The translations under genes and the position numbers were made by a program. The notes below the pieces were generated by a model. That model made no database searches, had not been told where the DNA came from, and saw only the letters and a program-made list of their open reading frames with translations. A stretch of DNA of 64,000 bases from the NCBI RefSeq assembly GCF_039631295.1, contig NZ_JBDIVE010000011.1, positions 62,001 through 126,000 of the forward strand, read 5' to 3'. Below are positions 8,739-16,579 of the stretch, in pieces (positions within the stretch are counted from its first letter, which is position 1; each line of letters opens with the position of its first letter). This DNA is from Viridibacterium sediminicola (lineage in GTDB: Bacteria > Pseudomonadota > Gammaproteobacteria > Burkholderiales > Rhodocyclaceae).

Positions 8739-8969
8739 TCAGAGGCTGCCCGTGATCCTTGTATCGTTCGTGGACGAGATCAATCACTGCATCTTTGACG
8801 TGAAGGACGCGAAGAGAAGTCCGGAGAGTGTCGCAAAGGAATCCAGTCAGGTGCGCCGTGTGATTTGAATCTTTGCGAAGCTTTGCTTTTCTTGGCGCCC
8901 TACGCCTCAAAGACAACTATCTGACACCGTGTTATGGCTGCTCCGAAAGTCGTGAGCAGCCTCTCAGAG
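8739..8969. repeat. Long imperfect palindromic repeat (MITE-like), copy 2
   Basis: A second member of the family at 3805-4015. The left end AGAGGCTGCCCGTGATC mirrors the right end CGTGAGCAGCCTCT. The inner arms CTTTGACGTGAAGGACGCG and GGCGCCCTACGCCTCAAAG pair, as do GTCGCAAAG and CTTTGCGAA flanking the centre. It fills the gap between the divergent ATPase and helicase genes, so it could influence their promoters. The arms are less perfect than in copy 1. Confidence 0.65.
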
Positions 8970-8979
8970 CCTCAATCGC

Positions 8980-10941
8980 ATGTCCGATATTCTTGAACAT
9001 TTCGCTGAAGACGGCACACTCGCCCGTGTCATCGACGGCTTTCGTCCGCGCCCGCAGCAAGGCGAGATGGCGGACGCGATCTCCAAAGCCATCAAGGGCA
9101 ATCGCGTGCTGGTCGCCGAAGCGGGCACCGGCACCGGCAAGACCTTTGCCTACCTCGTGCCGGCGCTGCTCTCGGGTGGCAAGGTGATCGTGTCCACCGG
9201 CACCAAGACCTTGCAGGACCAGCTCTTCCATCGCGATCTGCCCTCGGTGCGCAATGCGCTCAAGCTGCCGGTGTCGGTGGCCCTGCTCAAGGGGCGTGCC
9301 AATTACGCATGTCATTACCATATCGAGCGCGCCAAGAGCGAAGGGCGCTTCCTCAATCGTGAGGACGCGCACTACCTGCAGCGCCTCTCGCGCTGGATGC
9401 AGCAGACGCAGACCGGCGACAAGGCCGAGTGCAGCGATGTGCCCGAAGATGCCACGGTCTGGCTGGCGGCCACCTCGACGCGCGAGAACTGCCTGGGCCA
9501 GGAATGCGCCTATGCCAAGGAATGCTTCGTCACTGCCGCACGCCGCCGCGCGCAGGAGGCGGATGTGGTGGTCGTCAATCATCACCTGTTCTTTGCTGAT
9601 GTGATGTTGCGTGACGAGGGCGCGGCCGAGCTGCTGCCCAATTTCAATACGGTGATTTTCGACGAGGCGCACCAGCTGCCCGAGACAGCCAGCCTGTTCT
9701 TTGGCGAGAGCGCCTCGACCGGCCAGCTGCTCGATCTGGCCCGCGACACGCGCACCGAAGCACTGATCGCCGCCAAGGACTTCATGCCCTTGCAGGACGC
9801 GACGCGCGCGCTGGAGAAGTGCGCTCGCGATCTGCGCCTGGCCATCACGGGTGAGAATGCGCGCTTCGGTTTTCAGCAGCTGGCGGCCAATAGCGCCCTG
9901 CATGCGGCGCTCGACGCGCTTGAGACGCAGATGAACGAATTCCTGGCGCTGGCCGAATCGCAGGCCGAGCGCTCCGAGGGGCTCGAAAAATGCTGGCAGC
10001 GCGCCACTGTGTTGGCCGAGCGTGTGGTGCGCTGGCGCCGTGTCGATGAGCCGGATCTGATCCGCTGGGCCGAGGTGTTCAGTCAGTCGCTGTCGCTCAA
10101 CGTCACGCCGCTGCGCGTTGCCGAAGTGTTCAAGAAGCAGGTCGAAGGGCAGGCCAAGAGCTGGATCTTTACCTCGGCGACCCTGGCGGTCGGCCGCAGC
10201 TTCGAGCACTACATCCACGAGCTGGGCCTGGACCTGCTCGAAACGGCGCCCGAGACGGCGATGTGGGGCAGCCCCTTCGATTACGGCGCGCAAGCCATGC
10301 TCTACGCGCCGACCGGCATGCCCGACCCGAACAGCATGGACTTCGTCGATGCGGTGGTTGAAGCGGCCTTTCCGGTGATCCGCGCGGCGCAGGGCCGGAC
10401 TTTCGTGCTGTGTACCTCGCTGCGTGCCATGCAGCGCATCCACGATGGCCTGCAGACGCGGCTGGAGGCCGAATCCCTGGGTTTGCCGCTGCTGATGCAG
10501 GGCCAGGGTTCGCGCAGCGAGCTGCTTGAACGCTTCCGCCGCATGGGCAATGCGGTACTGGTGGCCAGCCAGAGCTTCTGGGAAGGCGTCGATGTGCCGG
10601 GCGATGCGCTGTCGGTGGTGATCATCGACAAGCTGCCTTTTGCGCCGCCGGATGATCCGGTGCTCAAGGCGCGCGTCGAATGGATGGAGAAGCAGGGGCG
10701 CAATCCCTTCATGGACTACCAGCTGCCGCGCGCGGTGATCAGCATGAAGCAGGGCGCCGGCCGCCTGATCCGCACCGAGCGCGACCGTGGCGTGCTGATG
10801 GTGTGCGATCCGCGCATGCTCACCAAGCCTTACGGCAAGCGCGTCTGGCAGAGCCTGCCGCCGATGCGCCGCACACGCGAGCTGGGCGAGATCGAGGAAT
10901 TCCTCGCGCAGCTGCCGCCGCCCGCCAGCCACGGCTTCTGA
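8980..10941 (+). CDS. DinG/YoaA-like Fe-S superfamily 2 DNA helicase
   Basis: 653 residues. Walker A AEAGTGTGKT lies near residues 46-55 and the DEAH box (VIFDEAHQLPE) near 225-235. Four cysteines (about 111, 171, 176 and 182) occupy the Fe-S cluster region between the first motifs, as in DinG, YoaA and XPD. C-terminal motifs include ASQSFWEGVDVPGDALSVV and GAGRLIRTERDRGVL. These ATP-dependent 5'-3' helicases resolve R-loops, G-quadruplexes or stalled forks. The length and the cysteine-bearing insert resemble YoaA. The ATG start at 8980 lies just after the palindromic repeat. Confidence 0.93.
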   Translation: MSDILEHFAEDGTLARVIDGFRPRPQQGEMADAISKAIKGNRVLVAEAGTGTGKTFAYLVPALLSGGKVIVSTGTKTLQDQLFHRDLPSVRNALKLPVSVALLKGRANYACHYHIERAKSEGRFLNREDAHYLQRLSRWMQQTQTGDKAECSDVPEDATVWLAATSTRENCLGQECAYAKECFVTAARRRAQEADVVVVNHHLFFADVMLRDEGAAELLPNFNTVIFDEAHQLPETASLFFGESASTGQLLDLARDTRTEALIAAKDFMPLQDATRALEKCARDLRLAITGENARFGFQQLAANSALHAALDALETQMNEFLALAESQAERSEGLEKCWQRATVLAERVVRWRRVDEPDLIRWAEVFSQSLSLNVTPLRVAEVFKKQVEGQAKSWIFTSATLAVGRSFEHYIHELGLDLLETAPETAMWGSPFDYGAQAMLYAPTGMPDPNSMDFVDAVVEAAFPVIRAAQGRTFVLCTSLRAMQRIHDGLQTRLEAESLGLPLLMQGQGSRSELLERFRRMGNAVLVASQSFWEGVDVPGDALSVVIIDKLPFAPPDDPVLKARVEWMEKQGRNPFMDYQLPRAVISMKQGAGRLIRTERDRGVLMVCDPRMLTKPYGKRVWQSLPPMRRTRELGEIEEFLAQLPPPASHGF

Positions 10942-10994
10942 GCGAGGCGCGGGGCGCTTATCAGGGCCAACCCTGATCCGGCTCAAGCCTTGTA

Positions 10995-11026
10995 TTGAAA
11001 CTGCAGAAGACAATTGCAGCATTCAA
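10995..11026 (+). promoter_or_regulatory. Inverted repeat in the leader of the DUF4914-type gene
   Basis: TTGAAACTGCA at 10995-11005 and TGCAGCATTCAA at 11015-11026 form an interrupted dyad with a nine-base centre, ending 23 bases before the ATG at 11050. It could be an operator or an mRNA stem-loop close to the ribosome-binding site. No regulator is identified. Confidence 0.35.
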
Positions 11027-11049
11027 TGACAAGTGTTTGAGGCCTGAGC

Positions 11050-13002
11050 ATGACTGCACAACCGCAATACATCGATTTTTCGCGCGACTGGCCCAGCCTG
11101 GGCTTGCCCGCGCATGTCATCGAGGTGCTCAGCGCCGCGCCTTCCCTGGTCGTCGCCGAGACGCGCGAGGATCTGCTCAACTGGTCGCTCGGCCGCGCGG
11201 CGGGCACGACCGACTGGAACCAGGGCAATCGCGAGGACAAGGGCGAGTACGAGAGTGCTTTCGACGTCCCCGGTGTCGGGCGTGTCGTCGAAGCCGTGGT
11301 CACCAAGGCGCGCAATGGTCTGGCGATCAACTTCCCCGATCCGCGCATGCGCCGCCGTGACCCGGATGCGATGGTGATCGGCGACAGCCTGCCGACCGAC
11401 AAACCGACCTATCTCGAACGCTTTGGCGAAAAGTTCGACAAGACGCGTCAGAAGACCCTGGACTGGCTCAAGACCCAAGAGCTGGTGGTGGTGCCTTTCT
11501 ATGCTGGCCCCTCCGAACTGGGCTATGGCGCGCTGCTGATCTGCCCGCGCAATGCCGCCTTCTTTGCCGGCGCGCTGGCCGATCTGCAGGGCATGATTGC
11601 CAATAGCCAGGTGCCGGCCAATTTCAAGCTCTCTGGCGGCGTCATCTTCATCGCACCGCCGTTCCGCCATTCGCTGTTTGATGGCAAGCAGGTGGTGGTG
11701 CATGCGCGCTGCACTACGCATCAGGAAATCTTCGCCTACAACCTTTATCCGGGGCCGAGCGCCAAGAAGGGCGTCTATTCGCTGCTGCTCGACATTGGCG
11801 AGCGCGAAGGCTGGACCACCAATCACTGTGCGGCGGTCGGCGTGGTCACGCCTTACGACAACCAGCTGGTGATCATGCACGAAGGCGCTTCGGGCGGCGG
11901 CAAGAGCGAGATGACCGAGCACATCCACCGCATGGAAGACGGGCGCCTGCTGCTGGGCAAGAACGTCGTGACCGGCGAGGAGCGCACCCTGGTGCTGCCC
12001 GAGGCCTGCCACCTGTTGCCGATGGCCGACGATATGGCCTGCGCCCACCCTCATTACAACGAAGGCCAGACCAAGCTGGCGATCAGCGATGCCGAGGCCG
12101 GCTGGTTCGTGCGCGTCGACCACATCAAGCACTACGGTACCGATCCGCACCTGGAGCGCCTCTGTCTGCATCCGGGCCGCCCGCTGATCTTCCTCAACCA
12201 CTACATCGTGCCCGGCGGCCAGTGCCTGATCTGGGAACACATCGAAGACGCGCCCGGCAAGCCCTGTACCAATCCGCGCGTGATCATCCCGCGTGAGATG
12301 GTCGACGGCATCCAGGAAGGTCCGGTGTCGATCAATGTGCGCAGCTTTGGCGTGCGTTGCCCGCCCACCCACAAGGAAAGCCGCCAGTACGGCATCATCG
12401 GCATGCTGCACGTGCTGAGCCCGGCCCTGGCCTGGCTGTGGCGCCTGGTTGCCCCGCGCGGCCACGCTAATCCCAGCATCCAGGATTCCAAGGGCATGCA
12501 ATCCGAAGGCGTCGGCTCCTACTGGGCCTTTGCCACCGGCAAGCGCGTCGATCAGGCCAATCTGCTGCTGCGCCAGATCGTGCAGAACACCGATACCCGC
12601 CACGTGCTCATCCCCAATCAGTACATCGGCGCCTGGAAGGTTGGTTTCATGGCCGAATGGATGGCCCGCGAATACCTCGCACGTCGCGGCAGCGCACGCT
12701 TCTCGCGCGAGCAGCTGGTCGAGAGCCCATGCTCGCTGCTCGGCTACGTGCCCAAGCAGATGCGTGTCGAAGGCTCGCTGATCCCGCCAGTGTTCCTCCA
12801 TGTCGGCAGCCAGCTTGAAGGCGGCGTCGACGTCTTCGAAGAAGGCGCACGCCAGTGGCGCGAATTCTTCAAGCGCGAACTGGCCCCCTTCCTCACCGAC
12901 GAACTCGACCCGCTGGGCCGCAAGATCATCCAGGCTTGTATGGATGATGCGACGCAGGAAGATTACTGGAAGCTGATACCGCACCAGATCTTCAAAGGCT
13001 AA
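11050..13002 (+). CDS. DUF4914-type P-loop protein, PEPCK/HPr-kinase-like
   Basis: 650 residues of a conserved, uncharacterised family that I recognise as DUF4914-like. A central phosphate-binding loop, HEGASGGGKSEM near residues 277-288, resembles the GxSGxGKS loop of ATP-type PEP carboxykinase and HPr kinase. The following region has charged and aromatic conserved patches (GWFVRVDHIKHYGTDPHLE, IIPREMVDGIQEGPVSINVR). It reads like a stand-alone kinase or carboxykinase-fold enzyme, but the substrate is unknown. The gene appears monocistronic: a dyad precedes it and a repeat region follows. The nucleotide-binding inference rests on the loop alone. Confidence 0.75.
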   Translation: MTAQPQYIDFSRDWPSLGLPAHVIEVLSAAPSLVVAETREDLLNWSLGRAAGTTDWNQGNREDKGEYESAFDVPGVGRVVEAVVTKARNGLAINFPDPRMRRRDPDAMVIGDSLPTDKPTYLERFGEKFDKTRQKTLDWLKTQELVVVPFYAGPSELGYGALLICPRNAAFFAGALADLQGMIANSQVPANFKLSGGVIFIAPPFRHSLFDGKQVVVHARCTTHQEIFAYNLYPGPSAKKGVYSLLLDIGEREGWTTNHCAAVGVVTPYDNQLVIMHEGASGGGKSEMTEHIHRMEDGRLLLGKNVVTGEERTLVLPEACHLLPMADDMACAHPHYNEGQTKLAISDAEAGWFVRVDHIKHYGTDPHLERLCLHPGRPLIFLNHYIVPGGQCLIWEHIEDAPGKPCTNPRVIIPREMVDGIQEGPVSINVRSFGVRCPPTHKESRQYGIIGMLHVLSPALAWLWRLVAPRGHANPSIQDSKGMQSEGVGSYWAFATGKRVDQANLLLRQIVQNTDTRHVLIPNQYIGAWKVGFMAEWMAREYLARRGSARFSREQLVESPCSLLGYVPKQMRVEGSLIPPVFLHVGSQLEGGVDVFEEGARQWREFFKRELAPFLTDELDPLGRKIIQACMDDATQEDYWKLIPHQIFKG

Positions 13003-13331
13003 TCCCAGCCCCAGTAGGGCATAAGCCTAAGCGCGGCCTGATCTTGCGACTGCAGTGCTCGCCGTATAAAGCATACGGCTGCGCGCTTCCTCGCAAGCTG
13101 AGGCCGCTCGCTACGGCTTCTGCCCCACTGGGGGAGTTGGGTGAGTGGAGGGTTACAGCGCGGCCACATTTCGCGATTCCGATGCTCGCTGTATTTGCAC
13201 GTAACTGAGCATACGGCTGCGCGCTTTCTCGCAAGCTGAGGCCGCTCGTTACGGTTTCTGCCCCATTGGGGAGCTTTGCTGAGTTGAGGCCTGCTGCGAG
13301 TCCAAGCGATGCGATGAGTTTTCGGAAGGCG
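13003..13331. other. Gene-free interval containing a tandem repeat
   Basis: The 329 bp between the convergent DUF4914-type and GGDEF/EAL genes hold no credible coding region. The main content is the repeat pair annotated separately. No clear intrinsic terminator was seen, although convergent genes would be expected to have one. Confidence 0.6.
13031..13275. repeat. Two-unit direct repeat, about 110-118 bp per unit
   Basis: Unit A (13031-13137) and unit B (13158-13275) both begin GCGCGGCC. They share GCATACGGCTGCGCGCTT, TCGCAAGCTGAGGCCGCTCG and TACGG-TTCTGCCCCA-TGGGG in the same order. Differences are concentrated in the 5' third. The translated pattern repeats too, but neither frame looks like a gene. 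It resembles a dispersed intergenic repeat family that happens to be tandem here. Confidence 0.75.
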
Positions 13332-16004
13332 TCAACAGGGGGGTGATCGTTCGCCACGCTGCATGGCGCAGAATTCGGCCAGCGCCAGGGGGCGGGCAAA
13401 GTGAAAACCCTGAAACGCTTTGCAGCCATGCTGTGATAGAAACTGGTGCTGGGCTTCTGTTTCTACCCCTTCGGCAATCACCTCTATCCCCAGCGAATGA
13501 CCCATCGACAGGATCGCTTGCACGATGGCGCAGCTGTCCGAATCTTCCGGCACGCCTTGCACAAAACTCTGGTCGATTTTCAATTGCTGGAATGGCAGGT
13601 GCTTCAAGTAGGACAGCGACGAGTAGCCGGTGCCAAAATCATCCAGCGAAAACACGATTCCTTGTGCGCAGAGCGATTGCATGTGATCGACGATGCTCGT
13701 GTTTTTGATCGCAAAAATGCTTTCTGTCAGCTCTAGCTTGAGACGTGCCGGGTTCACTCCGGTGAATATCAGCATCTGCTGCAGGCGCGGAATGAAATTC
13801 GGGTTGATGAACTGGCGGGCGCTTACGTTGACCGACAGTGTGAGGGGTGCAAGCTGCGGATCGTGCGACCATTCAACCAGTGTTTCGCAGGTTTTCAGTA
13901 ATACCCAGTAGCCGATTTCATGAATGGCACCTGTTTCTTCGGCGAGTGGAATAAATTGTGCCGGGGAAATCCAGCCTGCATCGGCATGCCGCCAGCGCAA
14001 CAGGATTTCGCCGCCGGTGACTTCTTCATCGCTGCCCACCTGAGCCTGACAAAATAGCTGGAATTCGTTCCGGGCGATCCCGCCATGCAAGGCGACCTGC
14101 AGTCGCGCACTGATCTCGATGGTGTATTGAACGGCAATATCGAAAAAACGGATCGTGTTGCGCCCCCCTTCTTTGGCCTGATAAAGCGCCATGTCGGCAT
14201 GCTTGAGGATTTCGTCCATGGCAAGTTTTTCGCCTTGAAACAGGCTGATGCCGATGCTCGACGAGGTATGGTACGGTTCAGCTTGCTCGCATAGCGTAAA
14301 GGGCTGGTTGAGCGTATCGCGAATTTTCTCGGCCAGCGTTTCAGCTGCTTTGGCAGCCTGACTTTCGGCCACCCCCAGGTTTTCGATCAGGATGACAAAT
14401 TCATCACCGCCCAGCCGGGCCACGGTATCGGCAGCCCGCAATCCGGCGCTCAGGCGGCGGGCTACCTGAATCAAGAGCTGGTCACCGGCATCGTGCCCCT
14501 GTGTGTCGTTCAGGGTTTTGAAGTGATCCAGATCGAGGAAAAAGATGGCACACCATTCCTGGTGACGGGCACTGCTCACCCGCGCGTGCTGCAGTCGCTC
14601 TTGCAGCAGGCGCCGGTTGGGAAGTTCGGTCAGCGTGTCGTAATAGGCCAGATTCAGAATCTGCGCTTCGGCTTTTTTGCGCTGATTGATATCGTTGATC
14701 ACGCTGATGAAAAAGCTCGGCTGCTGGGCATGATCGCGTACCAGCGCAACCGTGAGTTCGATCCAGGTAGATTCACCGGTTTTGCGGAAATAGCGCTTTT
14801 CCAGGGTGTAGGTCGAAATTTCCCCGGCCAGCAGCTGCGTCACCAATCTCAGGTCTTTGCCAAGATCTTCTGGATGGGTGATGTCCTGAAAGGTTTTGTG
14901 CAATAGCTCGGATTCGCTGTAACCCACGATTTCGCATAAGCGCTGATTAACCTGCAGCCAGCGACCGTCAGGAGATATCAGGGCAATCCCCACCGCCGCC
15001 TGATCAAAGATGCCGCGAAATTTACGTTCGCTGGCTTCCAGTGCCTGTGCTGCCTGGCGGATGGCGGATTGATCGCGCAGCATCAGCATGATGCGCAAAT
15101 CCGCACCATTCAGGCGTGACAGACTGGCTTCTACCGGATGCGCATAGCCTTGTCGGTCAGCGACCATCAGATTGAACTTGCTGTGCTCGACCAGACCCGC
15201 GCGCAGGCGTGCGAGTTCCAGATCAAGCAATTGCAAGCCCTGCGGATCAATGCGCTGGCGCAGATCCGGGGTGTCGGCCGCATCGCCAAGCGCATGGCGT
15301 GCCGAGGTAGAAACATAAAGCGGCTCGTTGCTCTCGCCAAAGACGGCAATTACTTCTGCGGCGTGATCGGCAACCCAGAGTCGCTCCGTTTCCGAGCGAT
15401 TCAATTCGAGCAGGAGCCGGGAATTCTGCTGATGCAGATACATCAGGCTGCCCAGCGCCAGCATGCTGGCCAACTGGAAAAGTGCCAGTACCCAGCCCGT
15501 GCTCAGCGCAAGCTGCAGGCCGTAGGCGTAAGGGGTAACCAGAAATAGCGACAATGCTTCGCATAAGCCGCTCCATGCCCCCAGTGCCGCAAGCTGCCGG
15601 AAAAATGCCCGCGGGTTTTCCTGTACCGGTTTCTTGTGGAAATGAAAGTAGAGCAGCAACCCGGCGGCATTGAGTGCGAGTCCCCATACTCCGGCCCAGG
15701 CTCCGGCCCCGCCTAAATAAAGCCGGTACAGCATGCCGGTGATGGTCGTGACGATCCCGACCCAAGGACCACCGAACAGCATGGCGGTGGCAAGGACAGC
15801 TCCCCGGGAATCCAGGATAACCCCGGCCGATACCATAAAAGGTTTGGCCAGGATCAGACACATTGCGGCTGAAAACAGGATGCCCAAAAGGGCCTGGCGT
15901 GCAAATGTGTTGGCCGGATAGCTAAACGATACGACGACGACATAGCAGCCGAAAAGGCTGATTAACGGAAATAGTGTCGGCAATATGCCCAGCAACAAGG
16001 ACAT
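13332..16004 (-). CDS. Membrane PAS-GGDEF-EAL cyclic-di-GMP enzyme
   Basis: 890 residues. The first ~200 form a multi-helix 5TMR-LYT-like sensor (LDSRGAVLATAMLFGGPWVG is characteristic). Two PAS regions follow; the second begins FRGIFDQAAVGIALISPDGR. The GGDEF domain has an intact RLGGDEF near residue 529 and an RxxD inhibitory site (RAAD) just upstream, so synthesis and product inhibition are both plausible. The EAL domain reads EILLRW instead of EALLRW near residue 664. It keeps NVSARQF, LELTES, DDFGTGYSSL and KIDQSFV, so hydrolysis remains possible. It probably tunes cyclic-di-GMP, which the YcgR-like protein at 42920 could read. Apparently monocistronic. Confidence 0.93.
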   Translation of the reverse strand: MSLLLGILPTLFPLISLFGCYVVVVSFSYPANTFARQALLGILFSAAMCLILAKPFMVSAGVILDSRGAVLATAMLFGGPWVGIVTTITGMLYRLYLGGAGAWAGVWGLALNAAGLLLYFHFHKKPVQENPRAFFRQLAALGAWSGLCEALSLFLVTPYAYGLQLALSTGWVLALFQLASMLALGSLMYLHQQNSRLLLELNRSETERLWVADHAAEVIAVFGESNEPLYVSTSARHALGDAADTPDLRQRIDPQGLQLLDLELARLRAGLVEHSKFNLMVADRQGYAHPVEASLSRLNGADLRIMLMLRDQSAIRQAAQALEASERKFRGIFDQAAVGIALISPDGRWLQVNQRLCEIVGYSESELLHKTFQDITHPEDLGKDLRLVTQLLAGEISTYTLEKRYFRKTGESTWIELTVALVRDHAQQPSFFISVINDINQRKKAEAQILNLAYYDTLTELPNRRLLQERLQHARVSSARHQEWCAIFFLDLDHFKTLNDTQGHDAGDQLLIQVARRLSAGLRAADTVARLGGDEFVILIENLGVAESQAAKAAETLAEKIRDTLNQPFTLCEQAEPYHTSSSIGISLFQGEKLAMDEILKHADMALYQAKEGGRNTIRFFDIAVQYTIEISARLQVALHGGIARNEFQLFCQAQVGSDEEVTGGEILLRWRHADAGWISPAQFIPLAEETGAIHEIGYWVLLKTCETLVEWSHDPQLAPLTLSVNVSARQFINPNFIPRLQQMLIFTGVNPARLKLELTESIFAIKNTSIVDHMQSLCAQGIVFSLDDFGTGYSSLSYLKHLPFQQLKIDQSFVQGVPEDSDSCAIVQAILSMGHSLGIEVIAEGVETEAQHQFLSQHGCKAFQGFHFARPLALAEFCAMQRGERSPPC

Positions 16005-16320
16005 CCTACCTCCGGCAACATAAGGTCAATTGTTACCCTAGCACAGGGTATGGCCGCCATTCGAAGAACAGGTGTGCTGAGCCGTCCAGCTTTCTTGCAT
16101 AGCACGCTGTCTGTTGCGCGGCGCAAACCGCTCGGACGACGCAAGGCGGCACTCTGACGGCTATGGCCGAGCTATATGAATTGGCTATCCGACAGGTTTC
16201 AGCGCACAGCAGTCATTCAGATGACGACTTTGCGGCAAGACCGAATGCCTGCTTCTGGCCGATTAAGCTTAACTGATCATAGCTAACAGTACGCTTACAT
16301 CATATATCGATCAGACAAGC
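16005..16320. other. Intergenic interval, nothing recognised
   Basis: Some 316 bp upstream of the GGDEF/EAL gene. The stretch is relatively AT-rich near 16260-16320 and should hold the promoter of the leftward gene. No RNA gene, repeat or terminator could be supported. Confidence 0.5.
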
Positions 16321-16566
16321 TTATTTCAGCCACGGATTGAGCACCACCTCATCGCTGCGTCGAAAGGCACCGTGTTGCGTGAGGTGGCGATGAAGCCATC
16401 AGGAGCGGGAAATCCACACCCGCTGGTTCTGGCGGCCAAGGCCAGTTCGGCCTAGTGCGTGGCGGCATCGACATCGAAGGGCAGGATGCGGTCCTGGAAG
16501 AGCGCGCGCAGGCCGTCGATGCTTCGCGTCAGCAGGGTTTTGCGCTTGCCGTCCAGGAACCCGCCT
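16321..16566 (-). pseudogene. Decayed VapC/FitB-type PIN-domain toxin remnant
   Basis: Reading leftward from about 16566, the C-terminal half of a PIN toxin is recognisable. It runs LDGKRKTLLTRSIDGLRALF, then QDRILPFDVDAATH, an in-frame TAG at 16452-16454 where the family has Tyr, then AELALAARTSG and FPAPDGFIA. About ten residues are missing before TSRNTVPFDAA. A frameshift then puts DEVVLNPWLK and a TAA stop (16321-16323) in another frame. The N-terminal half with the first acidic residues is absent, and no antitoxin gene is adjacent. This is known VapC/FitB family layout read from broken sequence; the toxin cannot be functional. Confidence 0.7.
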
Positions 16567-16579
16567 CAATGCGTTGCGC

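Noticed and set aside
8932..11022. A 696-codon open frame on the minus strand
   Set aside because: It is antisense to the DinG-like helicase, has no family motifs and arises from the high-GC codon bias of the real gene.
11023..12984. A 653-codon open frame on the minus strand
   Set aside because: Exact antisense shadow of the DUF4914-type gene; no ribosome site and no recognisable domain.
12992..13429. A 145-codon minus-strand frame with an internally repeated peptide
   Set aside because: The repetition comes from the tandem DNA repeat; no start context, and the frame overlaps the end of the GGDEF/EAL gene.
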